In this document: positions 33,903 through 43,474 of the stretch, piece after piece
How positions within the stretch are numbered: position 1 is the stretch's first letter
Layout: the number at the start of each line of letters is the position of its first letter
Assembly: GCF_009797935.1 (NCBI RefSeq)
Contig: NZ_VOLC01000002.1
Location: forward strand, 496,001 to 560,000
Source of the DNA: Lunatibacter salilacus
Lineage (GTDB): Bacteria > Bacteroidota > Bacteroidia > Cytophagales > Cyclobacteriaceae
Length of the DNA: 64,000 nucleotides
Direction of reading: 5' to 3'
Program-made: the position numbers and the translations under genes
Notes under the pieces: generated by a model
What the model saw: the letters and a program-made list of their open reading frames with translations, nothing else
Told to the model about the DNA's origin: nothing
Database searches by the model: none

Positions 33903-36900
33903 TTAGAATGTCACATTTAATCCCAAAATCAGGTTTCTGGAAACCGGCATATAACCTCCATCAAATCCGATGGTATTGTTGCTGCCTGTCTGAATTTCCG
34001 GGTTGGTTCCAGTATAATTTGTCAGGGTAAACAGGTTTTGACCCTGGAAATATACTGATGCCCGACTCATTCCAATTCGATTCAGCATGGGTTGGGTTAA
34101 GCTGTAGGTTAGCTGTAAATTTCGCAATCTGAAATAAGATCCATCCTCGATGAAATAAGTTGAAGGTCTACTGCTAATTTGATCATTGGCATCCATAATT
34201 GGAAGAGTTCCTCCAGTATTGGTAGGTTGCCAAGCGTCATACAATGCTGCTTTGGACTTATTTCCCTGGAAGGTGTTGAAATCTGTCCAGTAATTGATAT
34301 AATTGAATATGTCATTACCTACGGAACCATTTCCAAATAGGGTCAAATCCCAGTTTTTATAGCCCACGTTAACATTTACCCCATAGATAAAATCCGGGTG
34401 TGGGTTGCCAATAATTGTTCGATCCGCATCGGTGATCACTCCGTCACCGTTTACATCTTCTACTTTAAATTTTCCAATCGCATTGTATGTGCCATAAGGA
34501 GGGTGGGCTGCTACTTCCTCCTGAGTCTGGAAAATTCCAAGATTTCGGTATCCGAAAAAGGATGATATCGGAAAGCCCGACTGCGTGATAGTCACAGATG
34601 GAACCCGCGTAGAAGCACCGAAGAGCACGTTGTCCTCATTTTCAGCTAGATTGTCTACATTATTTCGGTACATGGAATAATTCGCGGAAACGCTCAAGCG
34701 AAGATCTCCTCCCAGAAACGCTTCATCATATCCCAAATTTAGGTCCAATCCCTTATTGGTCATCTGACCGATATTGGAGAATGGCGCAGTGGCATCTCCA
34801 TGTCCGTAATTGATTGGGATCTGGAATAACATATCAGTAGTCTTCCTGTTCCACAAGTCAAATTCGAAGAAGAATTTTCCGTCTAAAAACTCCGCATCCA
34901 ACCCTATATTGTTGGAAGTTGTAGCTTCCCACCTAGCATTGGCGTTTCCGAATCTAGCGGCGTCAAATCCCAACGCAGGTGTGGATGAAGAACCATCTAT
35001 CGGATAACCGGAATTGAAGATATTGGATCGGTATGTGGTGTAGGCATTGTAGTCCCCAATTAGCTGGTTACCGGTTTTTCCCCATCCATACCGCAGTTTC
35101 ATGTCAGATACAAAAGGTAACGCATTGGCTACTGCCGCTTCATCTGATAATCTCCATCCCAAACTAAATGCGGGGAAGGTTGCATTTCTTGAAGCTTGCA
35201 AGAACCTGGAGGAGGCATCATTTCTAAGAATGAACTGTACCAGATATTTTCCATCATACGAATAGTTTATCTTTCCAAATTGGGAATAAAGGCGGTAATC
35301 ACTGGTGACTCTTCCAAAATTCGTGGCAGTATTTGGATCTCCCAGATCCAAGTAACTTATAATAGGTGTCGTTTCAAACGCAAACCGCTGCCGTGCGGCT
35401 CCAAATATTTCTCCAAATTCTTTGATTGCTTCTACACCCAAATAAGCATCTACCGTATGGACATCATCAAACGTCTTGTTGTAACTTATGGTGTTGGTCC
35501 ACACCCACTGATAGGAATATTCATTTTCCGCTGTAGAAGTGTTTACAAAATTTCCCTCCACATATTCTGGCTGCGGACGGCCAATAAATAGACCTCTTCG
35601 GTTGTTTCCGTCAAGACCAAAACTGGTTTTGACCTCTATATCGTCTGTGATTTGGTAACCGGCATATACATTACCAAAGGCTCTTAACGACAAGTTTCGG
35701 TTGTCTTGGGCTCTGGACAATACTGCTACACCGTTGAAGTTGTTGCCGAGATTAGCTCCCCTACTTCCAGCAAAGTTGCCCATGATATCATAGACAGGCA
35801 GCAAAGGATGCTGTAGGGATGCACTAAACACTGCATTTTGTTCCGCATTGTTTCCCGCACTACCGTTTCCAAAACCTCCCTTTCGGTTACCAATCGTTAC
35901 GGACAGGTTTTCTCCGATAGTCAATTTGTTGTTCAGGGCCTTGAATTCCGTATTCGCCCGGATGGAATATCGCTCGTAACCTATATCCTTTACAATACCT
36001 TCTTGATTGAAGTAGTTCAATGACAGCGCATAGCGACCGTTTTCTGTCCCTCCACTGGCTGTAACCTGGTAACTTTGGATGGGTGCGGAGCGTGTACTTT
36101 CTTTCCACCAATCGGTATCAGAAGCCCTAGTGATTGGATAAATATTACCAGGTTCCAACGCATATAAGGCTGGATTGACTCCCGGATCCCCTTCCATAGC
36201 ACCGCTTGGGAATACATAATCCGGTATACCTACTTCACCGTTGGGTCCCCAAGTGTATTGACCATGGGTAAGATCTCTGCCTGCGTAGCTGTTTGCAAGG
36301 TATAAATACCTTCCCAACTCTTCCGCATTTAAAGGATCCGGACCTCTTTCAGCCGTTTGTGAACCATAAAATGCGTCAAAAGATATGGTCGGTTTTCCTA
36401 CTTTTCCTCTTTTGGTGGTAACAATGATTACCCCATTTGCAGCCCGTGACCCATAAATGGAGGCTGCAGAGGCATCCTTCAAAATCTGGATGGACTCAAT
36501 GTCATTGGGATTCAAATTGCCTTGATTCTGGGTGGGTACACCGTCAATGACATAAAGCGGGTCGTTGTTGTTGATGGTTCCGAAACCTCTGATACGAACC
36601 GTAGCACCACCGCCTGGAGTCGCGTCATTTACAACGGTCACCCCGGCTGCCCTTCCCTGCAATTGCTGGGCGAAAGTAGTGGCTGGAATGGCCAAAAGGT
36701 CATCTGCGTCTACCGAAGTCACGGCACCGGTTATCTCCCTTCGCGACTGTGCACCGTAACCGGTAATGATTACTTCGTCCAAACCACTTACAGCCTGGTT
36801 CAAATTCACATTGACGCTGCTACGAGTCCCAACTATCTCTTCCAAACTCTCATATCCCAAAAAAGAGAATACAAGTACGGATTCGTTACCTGGTACATTG

Positions 36901-37094
36901 ACCCGATACATCCCGTCAATATCGGTGACCGTACCTGTTGAGGTACCTTTTACTAAAATGGCCGCTCCCGGCAATGGATCTCCAAATTCATCGGAAACCA
37001 CCCCTGTGATCTCACGCTGTTGAGCCATGAGCCAGGTTCCCTGAAAGAGAAGTATCAGGAGTAAAACATGAAATTTTTTGTAAATTCTTAACAT
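33903..37094 (-). CDS. SusC/RagA family TonB-dependent transporter
   Basis: About 1063 residues from the ATG at 37094. Signal peptide (FHVLLLILLFQGTWLMAQ), then a carboxypeptidase-D-like regulatory domain (GVVSDEFGDPLPGAAILVKG), a TonB-box-like linker (LDEVIITGYGAQSRREITGA) and a plug with the SusC signature DIESIQILKDASAASIYGSR, AANGVIIVTTKRG. The remainder is a large barrel ending GGYMPVSRNLILGLNVTF with the terminal aromatic residue. No N-terminal sigma-regulatory STN domain is present, so it is not itself the signal input for a FecI/FecR pair. Imports large substrates across the outer membrane with the SusD protein, powered by TonB. Confidence 0.96.
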   Translation of the reverse strand: MLRIYKKFHVLLLILLFQGTWLMAQQREITGVVSDEFGDPLPGAAILVKGTSTGTVTDIDGMYRVNVPGNESVLVFSFLGYESLEEIVGTRSSVNVNLNQAVSGLDEVIITGYGAQSRREITGAVTSVDADDLLAIPATTFAQQLQGRAAGVTVVNDATPGGGATVRIRGFGTINNNDPLYVIDGVPTQNQGNLNPNDIESIQILKDASAASIYGSRAANGVIIVTTKRGKVGKPTISFDAFYGSQTAERGPDPLNAEELGRYLYLANSYAGRDLTHGQYTWGPNGEVGIPDYVFPSGAMEGDPGVNPALYALEPGNIYPITRASDTDWWKESTRSAPIQSYQVTASGGTENGRYALSLNYFNQEGIVKDIGYERYSIRANTEFKALNNKLTIGENLSVTIGNRKGGFGNGSAGNNAEQNAVFSASLQHPLLPVYDIMGNFAGSRGANLGNNFNGVAVLSRAQDNRNLSLRAFGNVYAGYQITDDIEVKTSFGLDGNNRRGLFIGRPQPEYVEGNFVNTSTAENEYSYQWVWTNTISYNKTFDDVHTVDAYLGVEAIKEFGEIFGAARQRFAFETTPIISYLDLGDPNTATNFGRVTSDYRLYSQFGKINYSYDGKYLVQFILRNDASSRFLQASRNATFPAFSLGWRLSDEAAVANALPFVSDMKLRYGWGKTGNQLIGDYNAYTTYRSNIFNSGYPIDGSSSTPALGFDAARFGNANARWEATTSNNIGLDAEFLDGKFFFEFDLWNRKTTDMLFQIPINYGHGDATAPFSNIGQMTNKGLDLNLGYDEAFLGGDLRLSVSANYSMYRNNVDNLAENEDNVLFGASTRVPSVTITQSGFPISSFFGYRNLGIFQTQEEVAAHPPYGTYNAIGKFKVEDVNGDGVITDADRTIIGNPHPDFIYGVNVNVGYKNWDLTLFGNGSVGNDIFNYINYWTDFNTFQGNKSKAALYDAWQPTNTGGTLPIMDANDQISSRPSTYFIEDGSYFRLRNLQLTYSLTQPMLNRIGMSRASVYFQGQNLFTLTNYTGTNPEIQTGSNNTIGFDGGYMPVSRNLILGLNVTF

Positions 37095-37100
37095 ATGCAA

Positions 37101-37205
37101 TTGTGGGTTTTAGTTATTGATTAATTAGGCTAATAGGTTAATGGGTTATTGGTTGATAAATTAATTTTTAATTCGTAATTCGTAATACGTAATTTTTAAT
37201 ACAGG
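37101..37205. repeat. AT-rich short-word repeats upstream of susC
   Basis: Overlapping words ggttaatgggttattggttgat (37136 region) followed by aattcgtaattcgtaatacg. Read on the opposite strand these become tatcaacc/attaacc and ttaaaaattacg words like those in the tandem array near 3.6-4.2 kb, so the two places may carry the same dispersed intergenic repeat type. The rest of the 37095-37572 gap (about 480 bp) is AT-rich with no gene; it must contain the SusC promoter, but no convincing TTTG/TAnnTTTG pair was found. Confidence 0.55.
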
Positions 37206-37511
37206 AAGATCATTGAAAGGTCAATTTTTGAAGTTGTAATCTAAATAATGCCGGAAAACCTGTAGCAGGTTGGAAAATTATAATTTCTTAGCAAAAAGGT
37301 CCGACAAATAGTTCTGAGGAAAGTAATTGTTTTAACCATATCATTTTGGGTTTAATATTAAATTAAAAACTCGAAAAATTATTTATTGTTTTTTTTAAAT
37401 ATGCATTTCCTGACTTCAATTATAGCTATTTTCTTTAAGAGAAAAAATAAATGCACCAATTTAATCAATAAATAGATGAAAATTGAGGATCAAAGCTGAT
37501 TTTACGACTAC

Positions 37512-37549
37512 AAAAAAAGCCTTCCCCCATTGATCGGAGAAGGCTTTTT
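37512..37549 (-). terminator. terminator after UDP-glucose dehydrogenase gene
   Basis: Stem aaaaagccttc (37514-37524) pairing with gaaggcttttt (37539-37549), loop of 14 nt, and a T-run of seven on the minus strand. Located 24 bp downstream of the stop at 37573. Confidence 0.88.
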
Positions 37550-37572
37550 CTATTGTTGAATTAGGTTAGATT

Positions 37573-38973
37573 CTATTCATTGGCAGAACCAATGGCATGT
37601 ACCTGGAATCCTATGTCTCTCAGTTTTTGTTTGTCAAGTATATTTCTCCCGTCAAACACGTGCGCAGGCTTTAGCATGTTGTCATAGATCCGCTGCCAAT
37701 CATACGTCTTGAACTCATCCCATTCCGTCATCAGGGCGATGGCGTGTGCCCCTTTTGCCGCTTCGTAGGGATCCTTCACTATCTCAACATATTTCCGGTT
37801 TTCATCTGAGGAACGCGAGTTCAAATAATCCATATCGGCATATACCTGCTCTGCCTTCACTTTTGGATCGTACACCGAAATATGGGCTTGCTCGTATAAT
37901 AACAGATCCGCAACATAAATGGCAGCGGACTCCCTAGTATCGTTGGTGTCTTTTTTAAAGGCCCAACCCAAGAAAGTTATTTTCTTGCCGCTAACCGTAT
38001 TGTATAGATTTTTGATGATTTTTTTTGCAAACCTCCGTTTTTGGTGGTCATTCATGATAATGACCTGCTCCCAGTAGTCCGCGACCTCGTTGAGTCCATA
38101 GCTTCTGGAGATATATACCAGATTTAGGATATCCTTTTGGAAGCAGGAACCGCCGAAACCCACAGAAGCTTTGAGAAACTTCGGCCCAATTCGGCTATCC
38201 GTACCGATGGCACGCGACACTTCATTGATATCCGCTTCAGTAAATTCACACAACTCAGACAGCGCGTTGATGGACGACACCCGCTGGGCGAGAAATGCGT
38301 TGGCGGTAAGTTTAGATAATTCGGACGACCATACATTTGTGGTCAAGATACGATCTTTGGGGACCCAGTGGGCGTATATGTCCACCAATGCCTGTATGGC
38401 TCGTTTGCCATCCTCGGTCTGGCCCCCACCTATAAGCACCCGGTCCGGGGCAAAAAGATCTTCCACGGCCGTTCCCTCTGCCAAAAACTCCGGATTGGAA
38501 AGAATTTGGAAATTCACCCCGCTTCCGGTATGGTCAAGAATTGATTTAAGCGTGCTTGCTGTCCTTACGGGAAGCGTTGATTTTTCAACAACAATTTTAT
38601 CCGTTGTAGCGACCCGCGCAATTTGGCGAGCGCAGAGTTCTATCCATTTCAGGTCAGCCGCCTGGCCTTTTCCTTCACCGTAGGTTTTTGTAGGCGTATT
38701 GACGGAAATAAAAACCATGTCCGCTTCATCAATGGCCCGGTCAACATCTGTTGAAAAAAATAAGTTTCTACCCCTGGCTTCCGCAACCACTTCTCCAAGA
38801 CCCGGCTCATATACCGGGATATTGTCCATATTTTTGTCATTCCATGCTGCTATCCTAGCCTCATTTATATCGACTACCGTAACCTTTATCTCCGGACATT
38901 TTTTTGCTATCACAGCCATTGTAGGTCCACCTACATATCCCGCTCCAATACAACAAATAGACTTGATTTTCAT
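37573..38973 (-). CDS. UDP-glucose 6-dehydrogenase, eukaryotic-type
   Basis: 466 residues. NAD fold [20 protein letters not shown] at the start, [19 protein letters not shown], then [20 protein letters not shown], the catalytic Cys277 in [20 protein letters not shown], and [20 protein letters not shown] in the UDP-binding domain. The FQKD variant after the cysteine, the [16 protein letters not shown] region and the C-terminal [12 protein letters not shown] resemble animal/plant UGDH more than the FPKD-type bacterial Ugd. Converts UDP-glucose to UDP-glucuronate with two NAD+. The nearby epimerase at 54307 would turn this into UDP-galacturonate. Single-gene unit with its own terminator. Confidence 0.95.
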   Translation of the reverse strand: MKIKSICCIGAGYVGGPTMAVIAKKCPEIKVTVVDINEARIAAWNDKNMDNIPVYEPGLGEVVAEARGRNLFFSTDVDRAIDEADMVFISVNTPTKTYGEGKGQAADLKWIELCARQIARVATTDKIVVEKSTLPVRTASTLKSILDHTGSGVNFQILSNPEFLAEGTAVEDLFAPDRVLIGGGQTEDGKRAIQALVDIYAHWVPKDRILTTNVWSSELSKLTANAFLAQRVSSINALSELCEFTEADINEVSRAIGTDSRIGPKFLKASVGFGGSCFQKDILNLVYISRSYGLNEVADYWEQVIIMNDHQKRRFAKKIIKNLYNTVSGKKITFLGWAFKKDTNDTRESAAIYVADLLLYEQAHISVYDPKVKAEQVYADMDYLNSRSSDENRKYVEIVKDPYEAAKGAHAIALMTEWDEFKTYDWQRIYDNMLKPAHVFDGRNILDKQKLRDIGFQVHAIGSANE

Positions 38974-39561
38974 TTGCGATTACTTTTATAATATTTAAAA
39001 CTGGGTAAAGTGAATTTATCAAAATTAAATTTTGGGCAGCGGGCATTTTGAAAAACTGCAAAATAATCAATTATTATGCCCTGTCCTGTATTAAAGTTAA
39101 ATTTCGCTCAAAAATACGGTTTTCAATCAATTATAAAAAAAATAAAGGAAATTAAGCGGTTTTAGAAGTAGAAAATCATAAAAGCCGAAATCACACAAAA
39201 AAGAAATCTCTGCCAATAGCTAAAATCGGTTTGAATCCTTTGTATTCGATATATATAAACATACATTAAATAATCTTTTTTCAAGATTATTAAAATTAGC
39301 TTGGTAATTCTAGCGACCTCAATATTTCCAAATCTCCGCAAAAAAATGAAGATTGTGCAAATAAAACAGACGGTTTCTTTACCAATTTGCAAAAAAGAAG
39401 AATAAAATTGCAAATAATAAAAAAAAATACTTTGCGAAGGCTTGCATAAATATAAGGAATCTGTTTATCTTTGAAAGGTCATCGGTAAACTCAGAACAAT
39501 GCAAACCCAATTAATACCTGGGAATTCTTTCAACCACCGAACGATCTAATAGTAAGTAGCC
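38974..39561. other. AT-rich divergent intergenic region
   Basis: About 590 bp between the dehydrogenase and the initiating transferase. No protein gene seems likely; the open frame at 39162-39413 on the minus strand is low-complexity and lysine/phenylalanine-rich as expected of AT-rich noncoding DNA. A strong plus-strand promoter lies at 39442-39473. TAATTTTG at 39020-39027 (minus) could serve the dehydrogenase gene, but its -33 box is missing. Confidence 0.5.
39442..39473 (+). promoter_or_regulatory. Bacteroidota housekeeping promoter for the initiating transferase
   Basis: TTG (39442-39444), exactly 21 nt, TATCTTTG (39466-39473), an exact match to TAnnTTTG. Transcript start would be near 39480, leaving an 80-nt leader before the ATG at 39562. 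The best promoter match in the window. Confidence 0.75.
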
Positions 39562-40257
39562 ATGCAAAGAACTTTTACCAACACACTGGAAAAAAATGAT
39601 TATTTAAAAGAATTTGAACAATCATTTTTTCTCAATGATCTTCCACTCACTTATTACAGTACCACGCACAATTCGGCCAAGCAGGTAGTCGATGTAGTTA
39701 TTTCCATTTTCGTGTTGACGTTTTTGTTTTCGTGGATATATCCACTTCTCTATGTATTTATAAAAATGGAATCCAAAGGTCCGGTTTTTTTCAAACAACT
39801 GCGACACGGAAAGGACAACGTACCCTTCTATTGTTTGAAGTTTCGTACGATGGTAATAAATAATGAGGCTGACTCCAGGCAAGCCTCTAAAAATGACCCA
39901 CGGGTTACAAAAATCGGAGCTTTTCTGCGTAAAACTAGCCTTGATGAATTGCCACAAATTTTGAATGTACTCCGTGGAGAAATGTCTATCGTAGGACCCA
40001 GACCTCATCCGTTGATGCTTAACGAACGATTTTCCAAGGAAATTAATAACCTAATGTGCCGGCATCTAGTAAAGCCGGGGATCACTGGCCTCGCTCAGGC
40101 AAAAGGATTCCGTGGTGAAACCAGCACCTATTATGATATGAGTGCTAGATGTAAGTTGGATCTGTTCTATGTAAGAAACTGGTCTTTTTGGCTTGATACA
40201 AAAATCATAATCTGGACCATTTTGGCACTGTTAAGAAATAGGAATAACGTTTATTAA
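39562..40257 (+). CDS. initiating undecaprenyl-phosphate sugar phosphotransferase
   Basis: 231 residues, short (monotopic PglC/WcaJ-C type) bacterial sugar transferase. One membrane segment near residues 47-69 ([20 protein letters not shown]), then the cytoplasmic catalytic part: [46 protein letters not shown] with the catalytic Asp-Glu pair, [11 protein letters not shown], and [17 protein letters not shown]. It transfers a sugar-1-phosphate from a UDP-sugar to undecaprenyl phosphate, the first step of repeat-unit assembly. The CoA-binding N-terminal domain of full WcaJ is absent. The only plus-strand gene among minus-strand polysaccharide genes; it has its own promoter and terminator, so supply of the first sugar is controlled separately. 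Confidence 0.93.
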   Translation: MQRTFTNTLEKNDYLKEFEQSFFLNDLPLTYYSTTHNSAKQVVDVVISIFVLTFLFSWIYPLLYVFIKMESKGPVFFKQLRHGKDNVPFYCLKFRTMVINNEADSRQASKNDPRVTKIGAFLRKTSLDELPQILNVLRGEMSIVGPRPHPLMLNERFSKEINNLMCRHLVKPGITGLAQAKGFRGETSTYYDMSARCKLDLFYVRNWSFWLDTKIIIWTILALLRNRNNVY

Positions 40258-40281
40258 TAAAAGGGTTAGTTCTAAAGCACA

Positions 40282-40320
40282 AAAAAAGCAACCAATACTG
40301 TTTAGTATGGTTGCTTTTTT
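40282..40320 (+). terminator. bidirectional terminator
   Basis: Stem aaaaaagcaacc-a-atact / agtat-ggttgctttttt with one bulged A and loop gttt. T-runs occur on both strands. Placed between the plus-strand initiating transferase (25 bp after its stop) and the end of the minus-strand WcaI-like gene (68 bp), so it likely stops both. Confidence 0.9.
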
Positions 40321-40387
40321 GTTTGACCCGATTTTCAGTATAATTAAAAAACTAATAAGCCTATCCTACAACTCCCTGCAGAGATTC

Positions 40388-41647
40388 TCACCTACTTTCA
40401 GTCACTACTTCGCTCTCAAAAGCTATCAATTGATTTAATTTTTGTTCAAACCGGTCTAAAATAGAAGGTTTACTTAAATATGATTCCGCGTATCTTCTGG
40501 CATTATACCGAATAGAGGACGTATCATTGGTTAATGCAAAATCAATTTTGGCGACAAATTCCTCCAAATTTTCCGGATTTACCAATATCCCCATATCGTG
40601 TTCGTCGATCACATCGAACAGTGTCGTTTCTGGCAATGCCGTGACTATTGCACATCCCCCTGAAGCCAAAATCCCCGTGAGTTTGGATGGCATAACCAAA
40701 TCTGATGCTTCTTTTTTTTGTAGCACAAGATGAATATCAGGAGTAGCTAATAAGGATGGAAGATCTTCATAGGGTTGTAATGGGAAAAATAATATATTAT
40801 CAAGATTCTCCACACTGACCAGATCTACCAATCGGGATTTCGCTCCCCCATTACCGACAATAATAAATTTGATTTCCCGCTGGGATAGAAATCTTTTAGC
40901 GGCGTCAATAATTATTTCAAGTCCCTGCTTTTCCCCTAAATTTCCGGAATACATGACTACTTTGTCTGTCTCCTTCAATCCAAACCTTTTACGAAGAGAT
41001 TGAAATTCGGGTAATGGTCTGATAAAACCCACGTCCACCCAATTGGGAAACAAGAACTGTTTCCGTAACTTTATTCCCTTACCCTTGATTTTCCTTTCCA
41101 TTCCCTTGCTTATGGTTGTAACCAAATCGCTCTTTCGGAAAAAATACTTCTCCAGCCGGAACATCACCTTCAGTAAGGTCTGGTTTTTTATCATTCCCAG
41201 GTCATTAACCACATCCACCTGCAAATCCTGTACATGGCTGATCATTTTGGCCCCTTTGAGGTATTTGTAGGCTAACGGGTACACACTCAAATGAAAGGGG
41301 GGATTAATGCCCATAACCACATCGAACTTTTTTTCAAACAATAGCTTTACCCAAACGGGAAAAATGCTTGCCAGAAAGGAAAATTCGTGGATTATTTTCT
41401 TGGAAGCCACCGGATCGTTCGGGACATACAGTGGACATCTGGTAACTGTGACATTTTCGATGGTTTCATTTATCCACCACTTGTTTTTATAACGGGGTTC
41501 AACCTTCCATTGGGGGTAAAAAGGCTTGGCGGTAACAACGTGCACATCATGGCCCTGACTGGCAAGCCACGCAGACATCTCTCCGGTGTATTTTCCGATG
41601 CCGGTTAAATCTGGATAGTAGTGAATTCCGAAAATGAGTATTCGCAC
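40388..41647 (-). CDS. WcaI-like family 4 glycosyltransferase
   Basis: 419 residues. Start FGIHYYPDLTGIGKYTGEMS and HDVHVVTAKPFYPQWKVEPR are typical of WcaI-type colanic-acid transferases, with RCPLYVPNDPVASKKIIHEF shortly after. The donor half has VVMYSGNLGEKQGLEIIIDA, IKFIIVGNGGAKSRLV and LVMPSKLTGILASGGCAIVT, the last including the acidic/lysine region used for nucleotide-sugar binding. Cytoplasmic, acting on the lipid-linked repeat unit. It is separated by about 60 bp from the Wzi gene upstream, same strand. The donor sugar is not determined. Confidence 0.9.
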   Translation of the reverse strand: MRILIFGIHYYPDLTGIGKYTGEMSAWLASQGHDVHVVTAKPFYPQWKVEPRYKNKWWINETIENVTVTRCPLYVPNDPVASKKIIHEFSFLASIFPVWVKLLFEKKFDVVMGINPPFHLSVYPLAYKYLKGAKMISHVQDLQVDVVNDLGMIKNQTLLKVMFRLEKYFFRKSDLVTTISKGMERKIKGKGIKLRKQFLFPNWVDVGFIRPLPEFQSLRKRFGLKETDKVVMYSGNLGEKQGLEIIIDAAKRFLSQREIKFIIVGNGGAKSRLVDLVSVENLDNILFFPLQPYEDLPSLLATPDIHLVLQKKEASDLVMPSKLTGILASGGCAIVTALPETTLFDVIDEHDMGILVNPENLEEFVAKIDFALTNDTSSIRYNARRYAESYLSKPSILDRFEQKLNQLIAFESEVVTESR

Positions 41648-41708
41648 CTAAATTCTATTTATTGAAAAATTGATTTTTAAAGATTATATTTATATTTATT
41701 CGCCTACT

Positions 41709-43370
41709 TTATTTTGAACTTGTATGTTGCTGTTTTAAAAAGTAAATCATACTTACCTGCATGTGAAGTGAACTAAACGAATTATCCCGAGGGGCCACCC
41801 CTATTTCAGTGTAATCAACCTGCCACTGGTAATTGAATGATCTGTTCATCATCAATTTGGAACTAAGCAAAAACTGATCCCATCGCCTATCTAACAGGAC
41901 TCCAATTCCCATATCCACCCAAGGTTTTCGGTTATATTTCCATAGATCGGCTGTAGTATAGAAATCGGGGTTGTTATCCAACCGTTCAAAAATCAACCCA
42001 ACTTTATTTTGGTCTTCAACGAGCGCCACTTCCAACATCTGTATATTGCTTCCCATTCCAATTCCCACACCCATGGGCTGATCCCAATTGGTGAAGCCTC
42101 CCATAGCTTCATTCGTATGCCACGGGGTATTGGCAATCGCACGGGTATAGATATCCAAGGATTGCTTCTGATGGGTCAACTCTCCACGCACTTGTACAAA
42201 CCGTTCACGTTCCAGCGGAATAAGTTTAGTAAAACCAAGTAGATAGGCTCGGGCATGTGCAGGATTAAGGATAAAATCTCTCCAGTTCAGCGCGTGATCC
42301 CTGCGGCCGAACTCCCCATAAAACTCAAAATTTCCAGCGGGGATTGCATATCGGAAAAACACTGTAATTTGTTGATCTCTTCCCCTGTCCGATTCGCCGA
42401 TAAGGTCGGAACCTACCGACTCCTTGGTAATTCCCCAAAAAACGGGTAAAATATCTATAAAACCTGTGGCAAGGGAATCGGAAAAAACTTGAACGGTTCG
42501 GGATGCGCCAACATGTAACCCTTTTAACCACTTAGGTTGAACGGTAATATTTAACGCATTTAAATACCTGTCATTATTTCTTCTTGGCCGATGGTATTGC
42601 TGATTTAAGGAGGAAATTTGCGACACAGGATATCTCTTCGTGTTAAGTAGTCCGGAGAGGAGTTGCATTTCCACTTGACCGAAAAACGTTTTTGCGGGTT
42701 TGTGGGTATTAAATGTTAAATGTGGAAAGCCGGGGGCATTGTTGGAGAATGTAAGTGAATTCCACTGACCCGGACCCCACCAAATATTGTGGGTGGCAAC
42801 ACCCAGCTCAAAAGCACCATATTGCAGCGTGGCTTTGGACTGCCCAAAACCGGCACGGGTATAGGCCCCATCGCCGAATCGTTCCGGTGAGTCGCCCCTA
42901 TTCCATTGCTGGAAACGGATCATTTCTGCTCGCGGGAAAGGCAATCCTGAATATCCTTGATAAGGTGAATTTTGAGCGACATTAAACTCAGGCTGAAATA
43001 GAATATGCACGTATTTAGATTTCACTTCCACTCCACCTGAAAGATAAAGTTGCCCTCCTTTTCCGGGAATCATCCCTTGGGGACTTTGCCAGTAGGGTTT
43101 CTTTGTATTATAGATGACAGCACCTCTGATTGGGGTAGGTCTAACTGCCCATTCCCCTTTCTCAATGTCTGCAAATTCCCTGTCATATTCATCCACAGCA
43201 AAGAGAGTCGGCCTAATCAAAAAGGATGCTTCTGAGGAATCCGGGGAAAAAAGTTGGTTTCTTCGAAGCTGCTCTTCCATAACCGGAAAACCCGCGGGGA
43301 CCTGTTGGGCCTGCGAATAAACAGGGAACACAAGAAAAAAGCACCACAAAAGGCAAACTGAATGACGCAT
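41709..43370 (-). CDS. capsule assembly protein, Wzi family
   Basis: About 553 residues from the ATG at 43370 (MRHSVCLLWCFFLVFPVYSQ signal). The Wzi barrel pattern is evident: AFELGVATHNIWWGPGQWNS followed by LTFSNNAPGFPHLTFNTHKP, the segment most conserved in Bacteroidota Wzi proteins; EFYGEFGRRDHALNWRDFIL and YLLGFTKLIPLERERFVQVR later. An outer-membrane beta-barrel that anchors or organises capsule polysaccharide at the surface. Encoded between the WcaI-like transferase and the acetyltransferases of the big operon. The C-terminus ends QVSMIYFLKQQHTSSK, so the last strand is followed by a short tail. Confidence 0.88.
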   Translation of the reverse strand: MRHSVCLLWCFFLVFPVYSQAQQVPAGFPVMEEQLRRNQLFSPDSSEASFLIRPTLFAVDEYDREFADIEKGEWAVRPTPIRGAVIYNTKKPYWQSPQGMIPGKGGQLYLSGGVEVKSKYVHILFQPEFNVAQNSPYQGYSGLPFPRAEMIRFQQWNRGDSPERFGDGAYTRAGFGQSKATLQYGAFELGVATHNIWWGPGQWNSLTFSNNAPGFPHLTFNTHKPAKTFFGQVEMQLLSGLLNTKRYPVSQISSLNQQYHRPRRNNDRYLNALNITVQPKWLKGLHVGASRTVQVFSDSLATGFIDILPVFWGITKESVGSDLIGESDRGRDQQITVFFRYAIPAGNFEFYGEFGRRDHALNWRDFILNPAHARAYLLGFTKLIPLERERFVQVRGELTHQKQSLDIYTRAIANTPWHTNEAMGGFTNWDQPMGVGIGMGSNIQMLEVALVEDQNKVGLIFERLDNNPDFYTTADLWKYNRKPWVDMGIGVLLDRRWDQFLLSSKLMMNRSFNYQWQVDYTEIGVAPRDNSFSSLHMQVSMIYFLKQQHTSSK

Positions 43371-43474
43371 AGTCAAGGCACCGATTATAATCATTAAGTT
43401 CGGTGAAGCTAAATTAATATAGAAATAAATTATAAGCTAATTTTCAAACGAAATACGGGCAAATGGCAAAAAGT

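Noticed and set aside
33903-37094. SusC-type receptor as signal input for the FecI/FecR pair at the left end
   Set aside because: No N-terminal STN signalling domain, and the two loci are more than 32 kb apart.
39162-39413. 83-codon minus-strand frame as a gene
   Set aside because: Low-complexity translation, no domain, located in the divergent promoter gap.
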